Source: Micavibrio sp. UBA2638 (lineage in GTDB: Bacteria > Pseudomonadota > Alphaproteobacteria > Micavibrionales > Micavibrionaceae). Taken from it: a stretch of 64,000 bases of DNA. The stretch spans positions 49,973 to 113,972 of the forward strand of contig DENS01000007.1 in NCBI GenBank assembly GCA_002359735.1, written 5' to 3'. Under the pieces are notes generated by a model. That model did not search any database and was not told the DNA's origin. It saw only the letters and a list, made by a program, of their open reading frames with translations. Of the stretch, positions 17,001 to 23,883 are shown piece by piece (the stretch's first letter is position 1; the number at the start of each line of letters is the position of its first letter). A program made the translations under genes and the position numbers.

Positions 17001-17780
17001 GCGCTCTTTTTCTTTCTGGTCGTGCCAACTTTGCATCATTTCATCCAGTGACGCATCGGAAAGATCTTTATTTTTTTCTTTATAATCGGCCTCCATGCCT
17101 TTGAAACGGCGTTCAAATTTATTGTTTCCCTGTCTTAAGGCTTCTTCGGGATTGACGCCGTTCATACGAGCCAGATTGACCACGTTTAAGAGTATGTCCC
17201 CCAGCTCATCCGTAATTTTTTTCGGATCATTTGTTGTCAGCGCATCTTTAAATTCCTGTATCTCTTCATCAATCTTGCGATAGACGTCCTCGGTGCTGGG
17301 CCATTCAAAGCCGGTTTTTGCCGCTTTTTTTTGTAATTTCTCTGCCCGCAGCAGGGCAGGAAGGCCTAAGGTTACACCACCGAGGGCACTGTCACCGCCT
17401 TTATTTTCTGCCTTTTTGCGTTCATCCCATATGCGGTTGACTGCCTCGGCATCGGCCGCATCACTATCACCAAATACATGTGGGTGACGTGATATCATTT
17501 TGTCGGTAATGTCATGAATAACGTCATGAATGGAAAATAAATTTTGTTCATGGGCCATTTGTGCGTGATAGATCGGCTGAAGCAGCAGATCGCCCAGTTC
17601 TTCGCGCAGGTCATCCATGTGACCGCGGTCTATGGCATCGGCAACTTCGTATGCCTCTTCTATTGTGTATGGGGCAATGGTTGCAAAATTTTGCTCCAAA
17701 TCCCAGGGGCAGCCGCCATTGGGGTTGCGCAGCGCCGCCATCATGTTGATGAGGTCATTTATGTCGTATTTCTTGTCCAT
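16986..17780 (-). CDS. mazG: nucleoside triphosphate pyrophosphohydrolase MazG
   Basis: Housecleaning NTP pyrophosphatase, 264 residues, with two tandem MazG domains: N-terminal (NGGCPWDLEQNFATIAPYTIEEAYEV and EELGDLLLQPIYHA) and C-terminal (GFEWPSTEDVYRKIDEEIQEF and DELGDILLNVVNLAR). The EExxE...D metal ligands are visible in both. Length agrees with the family. It is divergent from the queCDEF operon with a 104-base gap and convergent with the IMPase-family gene with a 7-base gap. hflX-mazG proximity is common in alphaproteobacteria. Confidence 0.95.
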   Translation of the reverse strand: MDKKYDINDLINMMAALRNPNGGCPWDLEQNFATIAPYTIEEAYEVADAIDRGHMDDLREELGDLLLQPIYHAQMAHEQNLFSIHDVIHDITDKMISRHPHVFGDSDAADAEAVNRIWDERKKAENKGGDSALGGVTLGLPALLRAEKLQKKAAKTGFEWPSTEDVYRKIDEEIQEFKDALTTNDPKKITDELGDILLNVVNLARMNGVNPEEALRQGNNKFERRFKGMEADYKEKNKDLSDASLDEMMQSWHDQKEKERKKTA

Positions 17781-17799
17781 CGGAATAACTTAGCAAATT

Positions 17800-17828
17800 T
17801 TGACAAATAAACAAAAGCGGTTTATAAA
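17800..17828 (+). promoter_or_regulatory. sigma-70-like promoter of queCDEF
   Basis: -35 TTGACA (17800-17805), 17-base spacer, -10 TATAAA (17823-17828). Transcription should start about 17835, exactly where the riboswitch stem begins. Confidence 0.75.
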
Positions 17829-17834
17829 CCATCC

Positions 17835-17872
17835 ACCGGTCGCAGACCCTACCCGGTACAACAAAACAAGGA
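17835..17872 (+). promoter_or_regulatory. preQ1-I riboswitch
   Basis: P1 stem ACCGG (17835-17839) pairs with CCGGT (17853-17857); loop TCGCAGACCCTAC follows the pattern of the Thermoanaerobacter tengcongensis preQ1-I aptamer, and the A-rich tail ACAACAAAACAAGG (17858-17871) matches that aptamer's tail nearly base for base. The tail supplies the AAGGA ribosome binding site of queC (start 17885). preQ1 binding would therefore fold the ribosome site into the pseudoknot and shut off translation. Context (four preQ1 synthesis genes directly downstream) is decisive. Confidence 0.9.
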
Positions 17873-17884
17873 TAAAAAAACAGC

Positions 17885-18571
17885 ATGAAAACATTATTGA
17901 TATGCTCTGGCGGGTTGGATTCGATTACGCTGGCCTATAAAATTTCAAAAGAACGGACCCTTGCAGGCTTATTGTCATTTGATTATGGGCAGCGGCACAA
18001 GAAAGAATTGGGTTATGCAGCGCAGGCTGCGGATGATTTGGACGTTCCGCATTATATCTCGGATATCAGTGGTATCGGAAAAATGCTGAGCGGATCAGCC
18101 TTAACCGATGATCTGGACGTTCCTGATGGTCATTATGCCGAGGAAACGATGAAAATTACAGTCGTGCCAAACCGGAACGCTATCATGCTGTCAATCGCAT
18201 ATGGTATTGCCAGCGCAAAGCAGCTGGGTGCTGTGGCGGCCGCGTTTCATGGCGGAGATCATTTTATTTACCCCGATTGTCGTCCTGAATTTGTTGAGTC
18301 CTTTGCGGCGATGCAAAATCTGGCACTGGATGGGTATGCTGATATTGAGCTTTTTACCCCGTTTGTAACATGGTCAAAAGCCGATATCGTTCGCGAAGGT
18401 GATGGTATCGCCGTACCATTCGAGAAAAGCTGGTCTTGTTACAAGGGCGGTGACATACATTGCGGGCGCTGTGGTACCTGCGTTGAGCGGATTGAGGCTT
18501 TTGAGCTGGCCGGTGTCAAAGATCCGACCGGTTATGAAGACCGGGAGTTTTGGAAAGAAAAGGTGGGTTAA
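17885..18571 (+). CDS. queC: 7-cyano-7-deazaguanine synthase QueC
   Basis: Converts 7-carboxy-7-deazaguanine to preQ0 with ATP and ammonia, in queuosine synthesis. 228 residues. The PP-loop CSGGLDS is at residues 7-13; VPNRNAIMLS and GDHFIYPDCRPEF are conserved; the zinc-binding cysteines sit near the C-terminus in CYKGGDIHCGRCGTCVER. It is first of four genes; its ribosome binding site (AAGGA at 17868-17872) is part of the preQ1 riboswitch. The spacing of 12 bases to the ATG is long, which leaves the site weak and easily masked. Confidence 0.97.
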   Translation: MKTLLICSGGLDSITLAYKISKERTLAGLLSFDYGQRHKKELGYAAQAADDLDVPHYISDISGIGKMLSGSALTDDLDVPDGHYAEETMKITVVPNRNAIMLSIAYGIASAKQLGAVAAAFHGGDHFIYPDCRPEFVESFAAMQNLALDGYADIELFTPFVTWSKADIVREGDGIAVPFEKSWSCYKGGDIHCGRCGTCVERIEAFELAGVKDPTGYEDREFWKEKVG

Positions 18572-18573
18572 GG

Positions 18574-18939
18574 ATGTATATTATCAAGAAAGAGTTTAGT
18601 TTTTCTGCATCGCATCTTATTCATGGCCTGCCGGACACGCATCCGTGTTCGCGGCTGCATGGACATAATTACCGCGTGGAGGTTGTTCTTGGTTCTGACA
18701 CATTGGACAGTGTCGGTTTCGTGCGTGATTACCGGGAGCTTGGCGCATTTAAGGATTATTTGGATCAAAATCTGGATCATAGACACTTAAATGACGTTTT
18801 GGGTGACGAGAATGTGACCGCTGAACGTATGGCAAAGTTGTTTTATGATTGGTGTCGATCAAGGTGGCCGGAAGTTTGCGCGGTTCGCGTTAGTGAAACG
18901 CCCAAGACGTGGGCGGAATACCGCGCGGAGCATGAATAG
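18574..18939 (+). CDS. queD: 6-carboxy-5,6,7,8-tetrahydropterin synthase QueD
   Basis: Makes 6-carboxytetrahydropterin from dihydroneopterin triphosphate. 121 residues. Zinc ligands H14 (SASHLIHG), H29 and H31 (LHGHNYRV), nucleophile C25, and the catalytic LDHRHLND and E in RVSETPKTWAEY are all present. The ATG at 18574 lies 2 bases after the queC stop with AGGTGGGTTAAGG upstream; an earlier in-frame start inside queC was rejected. The GTP cyclohydrolase that supplies the substrate is not in the window. Confidence 0.96.
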   Translation: MYIIKKEFSFSASHLIHGLPDTHPCSRLHGHNYRVEVVLGSDTLDSVGFVRDYRELGAFKDYLDQNLDHRHLNDVLGDENVTAERMAKLFYDWCRSRWPEVCAVRVSETPKTWAEYRAEHE

Positions 18940-18945
18940 GCGCGC

Positions 18946-19650
18946 ATGAGTGATTTAATTCGCATTAGTGAAATTTTTGGTCCAACCATTCAAGGGGAGG
19001 GGGCCTTGATAGGGCAACCAACTGTGTTTGTGCGGACCGGCGGGTGCGATTACCGGTGCAGTTGGTGCGACACGTTATATGCGGTTGAATCCAAATACCG
19101 TAAGGATTGGGTAGCCATGCGCGCGGAAGAAATTTTTGCACAGGTGGAGGCATTGTCAAACGGGATGCCCTTGATGATTACGTTGTCCGGTGGAAATCCT
19201 GCAATCCAGCCTATGCAAGGGCTGTTGGATTTGGGGCATGGCAGGGGGTACAAATTCTGCATGGAAACCCAGGGCTCTCTGGCGCAAGACTGGTTCTGTG
19301 ATATTGATGTCCTGACTTTATCGCCCAAGCCACCATCCAGCGGTATGGATACCGATTGGGACGTTTTTGATGCATGTGTGGCGGCGGGCAAGGGGGCGCA
19401 AATTGTGTTGAAAATTGTTGTTTTTGACGCGGGCGACTATGAATATGCGCGCAACGCCGCGGCAAAATATCCGGACTTGCCGGCTTATATCCAGCCGGGC
19501 AATCATAGGGCGGATGGCGATTTTGATGATGAGGCAGTCATGGCCCGCATGCGCTGGCTGGTTGAAACGGCGAATAATGATAATTGGTATGATGTAACGA
19601 TTTTGCCCCAACTTCATACATTATTATGGGGCAATCAAAGAGGAGTATGA
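18946..19650 (+). CDS. queE: 7-carboxy-7-deazaguanine synthase QueE (radical SAM)
   Basis: Rearranges 6-carboxytetrahydropterin to 7-carboxy-7-deazaguanine. 234 residues. The cluster motif is CDYRCSWC, with C34, C38 and C41 spaced C-x3-C-x2-C. The N-terminal EIFGPTIQGEGALIGQPTVFVRTGG and the SAM-binding TLSGGNPAIQP are typical (the usual GGEP is GGNP here). LSPKPPS supports the family. It starts 6 bases after queD. The stop overlaps the region giving the AGGAG site for queF. Confidence 0.95.
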   Translation: MSDLIRISEIFGPTIQGEGALIGQPTVFVRTGGCDYRCSWCDTLYAVESKYRKDWVAMRAEEIFAQVEALSNGMPLMITLSGGNPAIQPMQGLLDLGHGRGYKFCMETQGSLAQDWFCDIDVLTLSPKPPSSGMDTDWDVFDACVAAGKGAQIVLKIVVFDAGDYEYARNAAAKYPDLPAYIQPGNHRADGDFDDEAVMARMRWLVETANNDNWYDVTILPQLHTLLWGNQRGV

Positions 19651-19663
19651 GGAGCGTAAAACG

Positions 19664-20128
19664 ATGAGTAAAGATATATATCAGGATTTAAAACAACTCG
19701 GCGGGGCAACGGTTTTGCCCGATAATCCCGAAGAAGCGGTCTTGGAGCGCGTTAAAAACCCGCAAAAGGATGCTCTGTATTGCGTGCGTTTTACGGCGCC
19801 GGAATTTACTTCGCTTTGCCCCATTACGGGGCAGCCCGACTTTGCCAGCCTCATGATTGATTATATTCCTGGGGAATGGCTGATAGAAAGTAAGGCATTG
19901 AAGCTGTATTTAGGGGCGTTTCGTAATCATGGCGCTTTCCATGAAGATTGTACCGTATCGATCGGTCGTAAGATTGCCGAATTTACGCAGGCCAAATGGC
20001 TGCGTATTGGTGGGTACTGGTATCCACGCGGCGGTATTCCAATTGATATTTTTTATCAAACAGGAGAACCGCCAGAAGGGGTGTGGATTCCGCCGCAAGA
20101 TGTCCCCAATTATCGCGGCCGGGGTTAA
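19664..20128 (+). CDS. queF: NADPH-dependent preQ0 reductase QueF
   Basis: Reduces the nitrile preQ0 to preQ1, the base inserted into tRNA by TGT. 154-residue monodomain (type I) form. The catalytic cysteine is C52 in FTSLCPITGQPDFA, and the NADPH/substrate block ESKALKLYLGAFRNHGAFHED is intact. The start has AGGAG upstream (GAGGAGCGTAAAACG). It ends the operon; no clear terminator follows. Its product is the ligand of the riboswitch at the front of the operon, closing a feedback loop. Confidence 0.96.
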   Translation: MSKDIYQDLKQLGGATVLPDNPEEAVLERVKNPQKDALYCVRFTAPEFTSLCPITGQPDFASLMIDYIPGEWLIESKALKLYLGAFRNHGAFHEDCTVSIGRKIAEFTQAKWLRIGGYWYPRGGIPIDIFYQTGEPPEGVWIPPQDVPNYRGRG

Positions 20129-20238
20129 TGTCTAAATATGCGCCTTCATAAAATACGTTTTTTGTTTGTGAAGAGTGTTTTGTAGATGCTAGGTTTGGTT
20201 TTAGTTAGTAATATGAATTATTTTCACAAGGGGTAACC

Positions 20239-20433
20239 ATGACCATTAACATTGCAGATATTTTTGCCGAGCAAATGCGTGATCTTGAGCGAGAACATGC
20301 AATAAGCAATGTGAGTTCTGAAGACATGACAGAGCAGTTAAAGCAGTCTTTAAAAGATATGGATGCCTATTTAAATGGTGAAAATCCAGAGTATTGTGAC
20401 ATTGAGATCAAAATGTATACAGCTGAGCCATAA
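20239..20433 (+). CDS. small hypothetical protein
   Basis: 64 residues, acidic and helical, no membrane span. An AAGGGG site lies 8 bases before the ATG. The sequence (IADIFAEQMRDLEREHAI..., ...DMDAYLNGENPEYCDIEIKM) matches no family I know. First of the small genes in the AT-rich islet after queF. Real gene status rests on the ribosome site and the even codon pattern. Confidence 0.5.
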   Translation: MTINIADIFAEQMRDLEREHAISNVSSEDMTEQLKQSLKDMDAYLNGENPEYCDIEIKMYTAEP

Positions 20434-20547
20434 TTTGTCTTTTTTTAGCGCTGTGCGGTATTATTTTCCCATGCGGCTGGAGAGTTGTAATAAATTCTTT
20501 GAGGGATTTTTTATATAGTTGATATTTTTAAAATAGGAGTTTGAGTA

Positions 20548-20832
20548 ATGGGATTATCTTATGAAGAATTAATGGATAAACAGCAGTGGCTTGCTGATGA
20601 ACTGACAAAATCTATTAAAGCCGAATTTAATAAACAAAACATTGTAATTGCTAACGGTATAGGCCGGAATAGGGATGGAGCACTCGATTTCTCTTTAAGT
20701 ATTAGTGATTTGGATAATCCTGATCAATCCCCGGACGTCGAGCTTATTGATTTTGCAAAGGCAAAAATGAAGGAATTGGTGCCAGATTCTGATGCCAATG
20801 TCGTTGGTGTGCCTACACCAAAGCAATTTTAG
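20548..20832 (+). CDS. small hypothetical protein
   Basis: 94 residues, soluble and acidic, predicted mixed helix and strand (SYEELMDKQQWLADELTKSI helical, then short strands, ending VVGVPTPKQF). TAGGAG sits 10 bases before the ATG. No recognised domain. Lies 114 bases after the previous small gene on the same strand, with no terminator between, so the two may be cotranscribed. Confidence 0.5.
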   Translation: MGLSYEELMDKQQWLADELTKSIKAEFNKQNIVIANGIGRNRDGALDFSLSISDLDNPDQSPDVELIDFAKAKMKELVPDSDANVVGVPTPKQF

Positions 20833-21089
20833 TGCATTTAATCACCAAGTTACTTATGGCACGTGGGTAAGTCACAACGCCCATTGACATAATGTGGGTA
20901 TTGTGTGTTTGATTTATGATAAAATGCTCTAGGGCCGCTAGATTTGCGCTGTTTATGTCGTTCGGTTTTAAAAGTTTATCACTGCGCAATCCTATTTAGT
21001 TACTATCTTGAGCAGCACAAGTTAGACAAATAGTGCTTGTTTGCTTACAATAGTTATCTCTAACCTTTATAAATATTAAGGATACAGAT

Positions 21090-21581
21090 TTGTCTGATTA
21101 TTTTTATTATGAGAGGTCACAGAGGAAAATGGCTGTTAAAATGTGGCTGAATTCTCTTGTTGTTTTAGTCTTCTTTATATTTTTTTATTTCAATAATCCA
21201 TTTCCAAACGACAAGTGGAGCTATTATGCAATTCTGCTCATATCAAGCATTGTATTCTTGGGGTTATTTTTATTGGCCGCCTGGTTTTGGTGTAAAAATA
21301 ATAAGTTTTTTATACGAGTGAATAGTGATGTCTTCGAGTGTTTTGATCCGCTTTTTAAAGATTTTTGCTTTTGTATTTCACTACTAGATATTAAAGACAT
21401 CCGGCACACTTACAGTAATCAATCTAAAAAGTGGAGTTTTAAAGTCTTCACTAAAGACGGCAATGTTCACTTAATAAGCCAAAATGCATCTTATAGCCGT
21501 GAAAAGTTATATCAGGCTTTAGAAAAGGCGGTTCCGCATATTATTATTTTTGATACGGCTTCTAACTCTAAGCGAAATTAA
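21090..21581 (+). CDS. two-span membrane protein with a possible PH-like tail
   Basis: 163 residues. Two hydrophobic spans lie at about 18-36 (LNSLVVLVFFIFFYF) and 45-67 (YYAILLISSIVFLGLFLLAAWFW), then a cytoplasmic tail of about 95 residues with alternating strands (FFIRVNSDVFECFDPLF, IKDIRHTYSN, WSFKVFTKDGNVHLISQNAS) ending in a helix. That layout resembles bacterial PH-like (YdbT/DUF304-type) membrane proteins, but the sequence match is not clear. The start is TTG at 21090 with AAGGA 7 bases upstream (21078-21082); the first ATG is at residue 14. Function unknown. Confidence 0.5.
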   Translation: MSDYFYYERSQRKMAVKMWLNSLVVLVFFIFFYFNNPFPNDKWSYYAILLISSIVFLGLFLLAAWFWCKNNKFFIRVNSDVFECFDPLFKDFCFCISLLDIKDIRHTYSNQSKKWSFKVFTKDGNVHLISQNASYSREKLYQALEKAVPHIIIFDTASNSKRN

Positions 21582-21895
21582 ACTTAAAAATATTTCAGAA
21601 TTGTTTGGAGATCATGAACTTCAATTTCGAATAATTTAAATTTATTTTTGTAATTTTCAATGTCCGTAAAAGGGCGCAAAATTTAGAAAGTTGCGCTTCA
21701 TAAAAGTATTGACCTTTGTGACATCTCTAATCCAAATGCGAAGCAACGATGCTTGATGGCAGAGTGCTGAGATTAAATGATCTAAAACGAGACAACATCC
21801 AGTATGGAAAATTATCAATCGGCATCAATATGCTTTAAGCGTTAATCTTTGCGACAGAACCGTATTTTGAACACAGCGTGTAAAAGGTCGTTTTG
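21582..21895. other. 314-base AT-rich gap without a gene
   Basis: No open frame with a ribosome site is seen. It contains the first IS30-end-like repeat (21661-21714). The rest is low-complexity AT-rich sequence that could be debris of an earlier insertion. Confidence 0.5.
21661..21714 (+). repeat. IS30-end-like repeat, copy A
   Basis: Begins CCGTAAAAGGGCGCAAA and ends in a 28-base block (21687-21714) identical to copy B at 22401-22428. It resembles the right end of the IS30 element at 23502-23540 (CCCGTAAAAGGGCACAAA then AGTCGCACTTCA against AGTTGCGCTTCA here). All three are in the same orientation, suggesting a relic end of a related element. Confidence 0.6.
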
Positions 21896-22285
21896 CTAAG
21901 CCCACCAGTTAAACCAGTTCTTACCCCATGTTTCCGGCTTCTCGACTTTCTGATCAGAATTGAGATATCTGGGGTCCCGATCAAAAGGTGCATCCAGTTG
22001 ATCTGTTCTAAGCAAATCTATATCAAATAGAGATTTCATCGCTTTCAAAATTGCAGCATTATCAAGAAAAGTAAATTCTAGACTATCATCATCTTTCAGA
22101 GCCTTCGCCAAAGCCCACTTATCTTCTTCTAAAGATGCTAAAACCCAAAAATACTCTGTTCGGTTTTCAAACGCACAGGAATAAAAACTATTATATTCAG
22201 GCTCTCTCAAGTCTGAAACTTTATATCCCGTTTCTTGTGCAAGCGGAAAAACAACCGATTTAAATGTTTCCATATTCATTCGCAT
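21896..22285 (-). CDS. hypothetical protein flanked by IS30-end-like repeats
   Basis: 129 residues, soluble and acidic, ending in the aromatic tail WGKNWFNWWA. The first half (FPLAQETGYKVSDLREPEYN, EYFWVLASLEEDKWALAKAL) suggests an alpha/beta protein; no family recognised. The ATG at 22285 was chosen because AAAGG lies 8 bases upstream; a GTG two codons earlier is too close to that site. The gene lies between two identical 28-base repeats in direct orientation that look like IS ends, so it may be cargo of a decayed insertion or simply native sequence between two insertion scars. Confidence 0.5.
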   Translation of the reverse strand: MRMNMETFKSVVFPLAQETGYKVSDLREPEYNSFYSCAFENRTEYFWVLASLEEDKWALAKALKDDDSLEFTFLDNAAILKAMKSLFDIDLLRTDQLDAPFDRDPRYLNSDQKVEKPETWGKNWFNWWA

Positions 22286-22382
22286 AAGCACAACCTTTCA
22301 TAATGAGTAGTATTACCAAATTAATTTATATTAAAAAAGTTTGCAACATGCCAGATTCTAGATATCGGTTATTCACCTCGAA

Positions 22383-22428
22383 AGGGGCTAAAATTAACAA
22401 AAAGTTGCGCTTCATAAAAGTATTGACC
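22383..22428 (+). repeat. IS30-end-like repeat, copy B
   Basis: The 28 bases at 22401-22428 are identical to copy A at 21687-21714; the preceding ~18 bases (AGGGGCTAAAATTAACAA) are a decayed match to AAAGGGCGCAAAATTTAG of copy A. It ends 17 bases before the left inverted repeat of the intact IS30 element. Confidence 0.6.
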
Positions 22429-22458
22429 ATATGTAGGAGCAGATCGAAGTGCGACCGG

Positions 22459-23484
22459 TTACGTTAAACATGCTATTTGATCCTCGGCTTGGTGTAAATG
22501 ATTATAGAACACCTCATGAGGTGTTCTATAATTGAGGCATCGTCGCGGTGTATGATTAATACGTTTGGCAACAGCGTTTAAATCGGCCGTAGACAACTCA
22601 TTCAGGTTCGTTTCACTTGGTAAAAACTGTCTGATACGGCTATTCGTATTTTCATTCGTGCCCTTTTGCCACGGACTACGCGGATCACAATAATAGCTGC
22701 CAAGCTTCAGATGCTTTTCTAAAACCTTCCATGCAGCAAACTCAGAGCCGCGATCAAGCGTGAGTGATTGCCGCGCATAACGGGGAAGGGCGGTGAGCTT
22801 ATCTTTGATCTTGTTTGTAACCACTTCTGAGCGTCTATTCTGGTTCTTAATCATCACCGTATATCTGCTTTTACGTTCCACCAGTGTTGTCAGGTTTGTT
22901 TGCCCGTATTCACGCTTAAAAATTATCAAATCACCCTCCCAATGACCGAAGTTTGAGCGATCACAGACAGCCTCAGGGCGATTGTGAATGCTCCATTTAT
23001 GTGGAATGCCGCGCAAATGACGTGGTTTTCTTCTGAACCGTTTTCTACGGTGCTTAAAGGATCGCCGTAAACACCGGTATAGCTGCAATGCGCGGCCTTC
23101 TGCGCTGTATATGAAGTCATAGATCGTTTCACGGCAGACATAAAAACCTTCAATGCCAAGACGTTTTAAATGACCGGCAATCTGATCCGGAGACCATGGA
23201 AAATGAAGTTTATCAATCACGTAAGCCTTTAATGCTTCATTCCTGATAAGCTTCTTGAGCTTAGCGCGCCGGCGGCGGGCAAGCTCTTGAGCATTCACAT
23301 GAAAATAACCGTTACAGCGCTGATCTTCGGCAAGATAAAAACTGTTGCGGCGTACCTCACGAAAAATCGTAGATCGATGACGGCCTAAAATCTGAGCAAT
23401 TTCTGTTTTGCTGATATTTTTACCTAAAAGATTGAAAATTGTCCGGCGTTCATCCAGACTTAAATGACAGTAATTTTGACTCAT
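22459..23484 (-). CDS. IS30-family transposase
   Basis: DDE transposase of 341 residues (chosen start MSQNYCHLS with GGAGAAAG upstream; an 11-residue longer start reaches into the terminal repeat region). The N-terminal helix-turn-helix is KTEIAQILGRHRSTIFREVRRN. A basic middle segment (RRRRAKLKKL, KHRRKRFRRKPRHLRG) follows. The catalytic core is HWEGDLI, LDRGSEFA and the E in KGTNENTNSRIRQF, about 33 residues after the second D group. The C-terminal LNYRTPHEV is the family's last conserved block and is encoded by a perfect 32-base palindrome. No frameshift or stop is seen, so the element may be active. Confidence 0.93.
   Translation of the reverse strand: MSQNYCHLSLDERRTIFNLLGKNISKTEIAQILGRHRSTIFREVRRNSFYLAEDQRCNGYFHVNAQELARRRRAKLKKLIRNEALKAYVIDKLHFPWSPDQIAGHLKRLGIEGFYVCRETIYDFIYSAEGRALQLYRCLRRSFKHRRKRFRRKPRHLRGIPHKWSIHNRPEAVCDRSNFGHWEGDLIIFKREYGQTNLTTLVERKSRYTVMIKNQNRRSEVVTNKIKDKLTALPRYARQSLTLDRGSEFAAWKVLEKHLKLGSYYCDPRSPWQKGTNENTNSRIRQFLPSETNLNELSTADLNAVAKRINHTPRRCLNYRTPHEVFYNHLHQAEDQIACLT
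22501..22532. repeat. perfect 32-base palindrome in the transposase 3' coding region
   Basis: The half ATTATAGAACACCTCA (22501-22516) is followed directly by its exact reverse complement (22517-22532) with no loop bases. It encodes the conserved N-Y-R-T-P-H-E-V-F-Y-N segment. As RNA it would form a strong hairpin near the 3' end of the transposase message. Confidence 0.9.
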
Positions 23485-23539
23485 TTTTGACTTTCTCCTT
23501 TGCCCGTAAAAGGGCACAAATTAAAGAAAGTCGCACTTC

Positions 23540-23883
23540 ATTTTAGATACCACCTAATAATTCACGAAAATCGGATAATGTATATTATGGAAAATAATGT
23601 ACGTTTTATAAACAGGCAAGGCTATCAGCGTTTAGCGCTGTCATTATGCATATCAAGGTGATTTAAAAGCACCAACGCTGATAATAATACCAGTGCTGAT
23701 GCCCCAACACCAAGGCCAGAAATTAATTTGCGCTGAAAGCGTCTTTATAATGGTATTAGCCAAAATTAAGGCTTACATATACCGCGTGACGTAATATGCC
23801 AGTTAGAAGTTTTTACCAGTAAATGAAAAAGCCAGCGATATGCCGGCTTTTTTGGTATTTAATAAAGAATGTCAATTTATGCT
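23540..23883. other. intergenic region between the IS element and tsf
   Basis: 344 bases without a supported gene. Contains a small hairpin CAGCG/CGCTG (23626-23640) and, near its right end, the tsf terminator. No promoter or RNA gene is recognised. Confidence 0.5.
23825..23853 (-). terminator. intrinsic terminator of rpsB-tsf
   Basis: Arms AAAAAGCCAGC and GCCGGCTTTTTT around a short loop (GATAT); on the minus strand it reads AAAAAAGCCGGC ... GCTGGCTTTTTC, 31 bases after the tsf stop. The A and T flanks make it effective in both directions. Confidence 0.8.

Larger units (their letters stand above)
22446..23539 (-). mobile_element. IS30-family insertion sequence, apparently intact
   Basis: About 1.09 kb, the usual size for IS30. 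Terminal inverted repeats GAAGTGCGAC (22446-22455) and GTCGCACTTC (23530-23539) enclose one full-length transposase gene. Just inside the right end a small hairpin TGCCC/GGGCA (23501-23516, loop GTAAAA) precedes the transposase. Exact outer bases and target duplication cannot be fixed by eye. Confidence 0.85.

Noticed and set aside
20833..21089. Small RNA or riboswitch in the gap before the membrane protein gene
   Set aside because: TTGACA at about 20884 has no -10 at a usable distance and no stable fold is evident by eye.
20128..23880. Prophage or CRISPR-related island
   Set aside because: No integrase, phage structural gene, cas gene or spaced repeats are present; only an IS element and small unknown genes.
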